This document shows positions 37,866 through 40,002 of a DNA stretch of 40,002 nt, piece after piece. How positions within the stretch are numbered: position 1 is the first letter of the stretch; every line of letters starts with the position of its first letter. Under the pieces are notes generated by a model that was given only the letters and a program-made list of their open reading frames with translations, did not search any database and had not been told where the DNA came from. The stretch is from Stutzerimonas stutzeri SDM-LAC (GTDB lineage: Bacteria > Pseudomonadota > Gammaproteobacteria > Pseudomonadales > Pseudomonadaceae). The position numbers and the translations under genes were made by a program. The stretch lies in the NCBI RefSeq assembly GCF_000235745.1, contig NZ_AGSX01000084.1:1-40002 (forward strand). The letters run 5' to 3'.

Positions 37866-38780
37866 TTACCGCGGCAAGCTGCTATTCCCACCTACCGCGA
37901 CAATCTGCTCGATCAACCATTGCAGGGCCGCATCGCGCTCGCGTTGAGCGACGCTGACGATATCCAATCGGAAGCTCCCGAGATCGAAAGGAAGGTCGAA
38001 CAGTTGCAGTGGCAGCAGTTCGGCAAAGTAGCGCGCCAGCTGTGTCGGCAGCACGGCGGCCAAATCGCTCCGTGCCACGATATGAGCAGCCTGCAAATAG
38101 TTCGGCGTGGTGTAGACAACGTCGCGGCTGAGCCCTTGCTCCTCCAACCACTGATCGACCATGCCACGCGTCTGGCCGCCATGGACCCAGAGGTGCCGCA
38201 ACCGCAGGAAGCCATCGAGATCCAGCGTGCCGCCAACGAGTGGGTGTCCGTTGCGCACCGCGACCTGCAGCGTCTCGCTGGCCCAGCGGCGCGTATGAAA
38301 ACGCGTCGGCACCTCGACGAAACGCCCCAGCACCAGGTCCAGCTTGCCATCATCCAGGGCCGCTGCCGGCAGGCTCGGGGTCAGGTGCTCGATCGCCAGC
38401 TGAATCCCCGGCGCCACGCGCGCCAGATGTGCCATCAATGCCGGCATGCAGATCAGCTCGACGTAATCGGTCACGGCAATGACGAAGCGCTGGCGGCTGG
38501 TGGCGGGGTCGAAGTAATCGCCGGCGTTCAGCGTGTGTTCGATCTGCTGCAGCGCATCGCGAATCGGCACTTCCAGGCTCAGCGCGCGCGGCGTCGGCTG
38601 CATGGCGCGCCCGACCCGTACCAGCAGGGGATCATCGAGCAGTTCGCGCAGGCGGCTCAGCGCATTGCTCACCGCCGGTTGGCTGAGCGAAAGCCGCTCG
38701 GCGGCGCGCGAGACGTTGCGTTCGCGCAGTAGGGCGTCCAGTACGCGGAGCAGGTTGAGGTCGAAGTTGTAGATATTCAT
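37866..38780 (-). CDS. LysR-family transcriptional regulator
   Basis: 304 residues. The N-terminal helix-turn-helix reads MNIYNFDLNLLRVLDALLRE then ERLSLSQPAVSNALSRLREL; a LysR substrate-binding domain fills the rest. ATG 38780 gives the typical N-terminus; the frame extends 12 codons further up without a ribosome site. It is divergent from a 3-hydroxyacyl-CoA dehydrogenase gene, and a T-N11-A dyad sits over its start, so it probably regulates itself and that neighbour. The effector is unknown but could be an acyl-CoA or related catabolic intermediate. Confidence 0.93.
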   Translation of the reverse strand: MNIYNFDLNLLRVLDALLRERNVSRAAERLSLSQPAVSNALSRLRELLDDPLLVRVGRAMQPTPRALSLEVPIRDALQQIEHTLNAGDYFDPATSRQRFVIAVTDYVELICMPALMAHLARVAPGIQLAIEHLTPSLPAAALDDGKLDLVLGRFVEVPTRFHTRRWASETLQVAVRNGHPLVGGTLDLDGFLRLRHLWVHGGQTRGMVDQWLEEQGLSRDVVYTTPNYLQAAHIVARSDLAAVLPTQLARYFAELLPLQLFDLPFDLGSFRLDIVSVAQRERDAALQWLIEQIVAVGGNSSLPR

Positions 38781-38789
38781 CTGATGAAT
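38775..38789. promoter_or_regulatory. LysR-type operator dyad between divergent genes
   Basis: ATTCATC-T-GATGAAT is a perfect dyad and contains the T-N11-A pattern expected of LysR-type regulators. It overlaps the LysR start codon and lies about 95 bp from the dehydrogenase start. Confidence 0.55.
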
Positions 38790-38882
38790 CTGAAACATCA
38801 CAAGACTAAATTTCAAAAATAGTAGCGTCTTCGTCTATGGTTGGTCTCCAGTTTTTTCCGCCTTGCGACGAGGACAGCTGCA

Positions 38883-40002
38883 ATGAGCCAAACCCGCTTC
38901 GATATCCAGACCGCCGCCGTCATCGGCGCGGGCACCATGGGCCGCGGTATTGTCATGAGCCTGGCCAATGCCGGTGTGCAGGTGCTGTGGCTGGACAACA
39001 ATCCCGAGATGCTCGAGCAAGCGTTGGGCGTGGTCGCCGACACCTACGCCCATAACGTCCGTCAGGGCCGCATCGACGAGGCCCAGGCTCAGGCGCGTCG
39101 CGCCTGCATCAACAAGGCGGCCGACTATCAGGCGCTGGCGGGTGTGGATCTGGTGATCGAGGCGGTCTACGAAAACCTTGAGCTGAAGCAGAAGATCTTC
39201 CGCGAGCTGGACGGCATCGTGAAGCCTGCCGGCATCCTGGCCAGCAACACCTCGGCACTGGACATCGACGCCATCGCTGCCGTCACCAAGCGCCCGGACC
39301 AGGTGGTGGGGCTGCACTTCTTCAGCCCGGCGCACATCATGAAGCTGCTGGAAATCGTCCGCAGTGCGAAGACCTCCAAAGCCGTGCTCGACGCCTCCAC
39401 CGAGCTGGGCAAACGCATGGGCAAGGTCAGTGTGGTCGCTGGCAACTGCCCGGGATTCATTGGCAATCGCATGCTCGCCACCTATGTGCGCGAGGCGCGG
39501 ATGATGCTGCTCGAAGGCGCCTATCCGCATCAGGTTGACGCTGCGCTGCAGGGCTTCGGTTTCGCCATGGGGCCGTTCCGCATGTACGACGTGGTCGGCA
39601 TCGACCTGGAATGGCGCGCCCGCGAGCTGGCCGGCAAAGGTCAGGACGAGCCCGAGGTGCAGATCGATAATCGCCTCTGCGAGCTGGGCCGCTTCGGTCA
39701 GAAGTCGCGCATGGGCTACTACCGCTACGCCGAGGGCAGCCGCCAAGCCGAACACGACCCGGAAGTGGACGCGCTGGTGCAACGCGAGTCCGAGCGCCTG
39801 GGCTTCCAGCGTCGTGACATCGGCACGGAAGAAATCTTCGAGCGCTGCCTGCTGGCGCTGGTCAACGAAGGCGCGAAGATTCTGCAGGAAGGCATGGCCG
39901 AGTCGAGCACCGACATCGACACCGTCTATCTCAATGGCTATGGCTTCCCGGCCGAAGTCGGCGGGCCGATGACCTGGGCCGATCGGCAGGGGGGGGCCCC
40001 CC
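38883..40002 (+). CDS. 3-hydroxyacyl-CoA dehydrogenase (3' end outside window)
   Basis: NAD-dependent oxidation of 3-hydroxyacyl-CoA in beta-oxidation or a related catabolic route. The first 370 residues are visible: Rossmann motif GAGTMG at 15-20, acidic NAD-adenosine site after it (LWLDNN), the catalytic segment GLHFFSPAHIMKLLEIV with His145, then NCPGFIGNRM and the C-terminal dimerisation domain, duplicated as in FadB-like proteins (second copy near EEIFERCLLALVNEGAKIL). There is no N-terminal enoyl-CoA hydratase domain at this start, though one could follow at the C-terminus outside the window. ATG 38883 follows a GAGGA site. The final 14 bases read G8C6 and probably do not represent the true gene. 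Confidence 0.9.
   Translation, partial: MSQTRFDIQTAAVIGAGTMGRGIVMSLANAGVQVLWLDNNPEMLEQALGVVADTYAHNVRQGRIDEAQAQARRACINKAADYQALAGVDLVIEAVYENLELKQKIFRELDGIVKPAGILASNTSALDIDAIAAVTKRPDQVVGLHFFSPAHIMKLLEIVRSAKTSKAVLDASTELGKRMGKVSVVAGNCPGFIGNRMLATYVREARMMLLEGAYPHQVDAALQGFGFAMGPFRMYDVVGIDLEWRARELAGKGQDEPEVQIDNRLCELGRFGQKSRMGYYRYAEGSRQAEHDPEVDALVQRESERLGFQRRDIGTEEIFERCLLALVNEGAKILQEGMAESSTDIDTVYLNGYGFPAEVGGPMTWADRQGGAP
39989..40002. other. G8C6 homopolymer run at the window edge
   Basis: Eight G then six C end the window inside the dehydrogenase coding frame. The composition is unlike its surroundings, which suggests a contig-end assembly or sequencing artefact. Confidence 0.6.

Overview
The window looks like chromosome from a Pseudomonas-type gammaproteobacterium, most likely the Pseudomonas stutzeri (Stutzerimonas) group. 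It is GC-rich with dense genes, and most products are typical Pseudomonas proteins. From memory, the gene order from the GspE-like ATPase to pckA (about 7.4-27.6 kb) matches the P. aeruginosa PAO1 PA5210-PA5192 neighbourhood. I saw no rRNA, tRNA, CRISPR array, insertion sequence or prophage.

Layout. 1-4.4 kb (-): a very large GAF/PAS hybrid histidine kinase that runs off the left edge. 4.6-7.2 kb: two divergent L,D-transpeptidases. 7.4-10.8 kb (-): an orphan GspE/PulE ATPase and a CYTH-CHAD triphosphatase. 10.9-12.9 kb (+): a DUF47 protein and a Pit phosphate transporter. 13-15.5 kb (+): argE and argA (arginine synthesis). 15.9-20.5 kb (-): gshA, a PaaI-type thioesterase and tex. 20.7-22.8 kb (+): the OmpR/EnvZ-type pair amgR-amgS. 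23-24.3 kb (-): rimB-rimK. 24.4-27.6 kb (+): hslR, hslO, pckA with a clear terminator. 27.8-30.6 kb (+): a nitroreductase and a RecQ-family helicase. 30.6-34.6 kb: two divergent chemoreceptors, one cytosolic with a FIST sensor and one membrane-bound. 34.6-37.3 kb: a small membrane protein, a lipoprotein, a solitary sdhB paralogue and an HPF/RaiA-like protein. 37.4-37.8 kb: two tandem, unannotated small-RNA genes. 37.9-40 kb: a LysR regulator and a divergent 3-hydroxyacyl-CoA dehydrogenase cut by the right edge.

The most interesting find is the pair of tandem non-coding units at about 37.43-37.54 and 37.68-37.79 kb. Each has a promoter-like block, four small hairpins that display AGGA in their loops, and an intrinsic terminator. 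The first hairpin differs between the copies by changes that keep its base pairing. This is the architecture of Gac/Rsm regulatory RNAs (RsmX/Y/Z), which sequester the translational repressor RsmA/CsrA. Other notable structure includes two different 7-bp tandem arrays, each lying at the 3' end of a minus-strand gene in a convergent pair (gshA and rimK); a REP-like 19-bp inverted repeat followed by five 14-bp repeats; a long hairpin between amgR and amgS; and operator-like palindromes between divergent genes.

Much of the region concerns envelope and stress adaptation: cell-wall crosslinking, AmgRS, redox chaperone Hsp33, Hsp15, glutathione, ribosome modification by RimK, ribosome hibernation, and Rsm-type post-transcriptional control.
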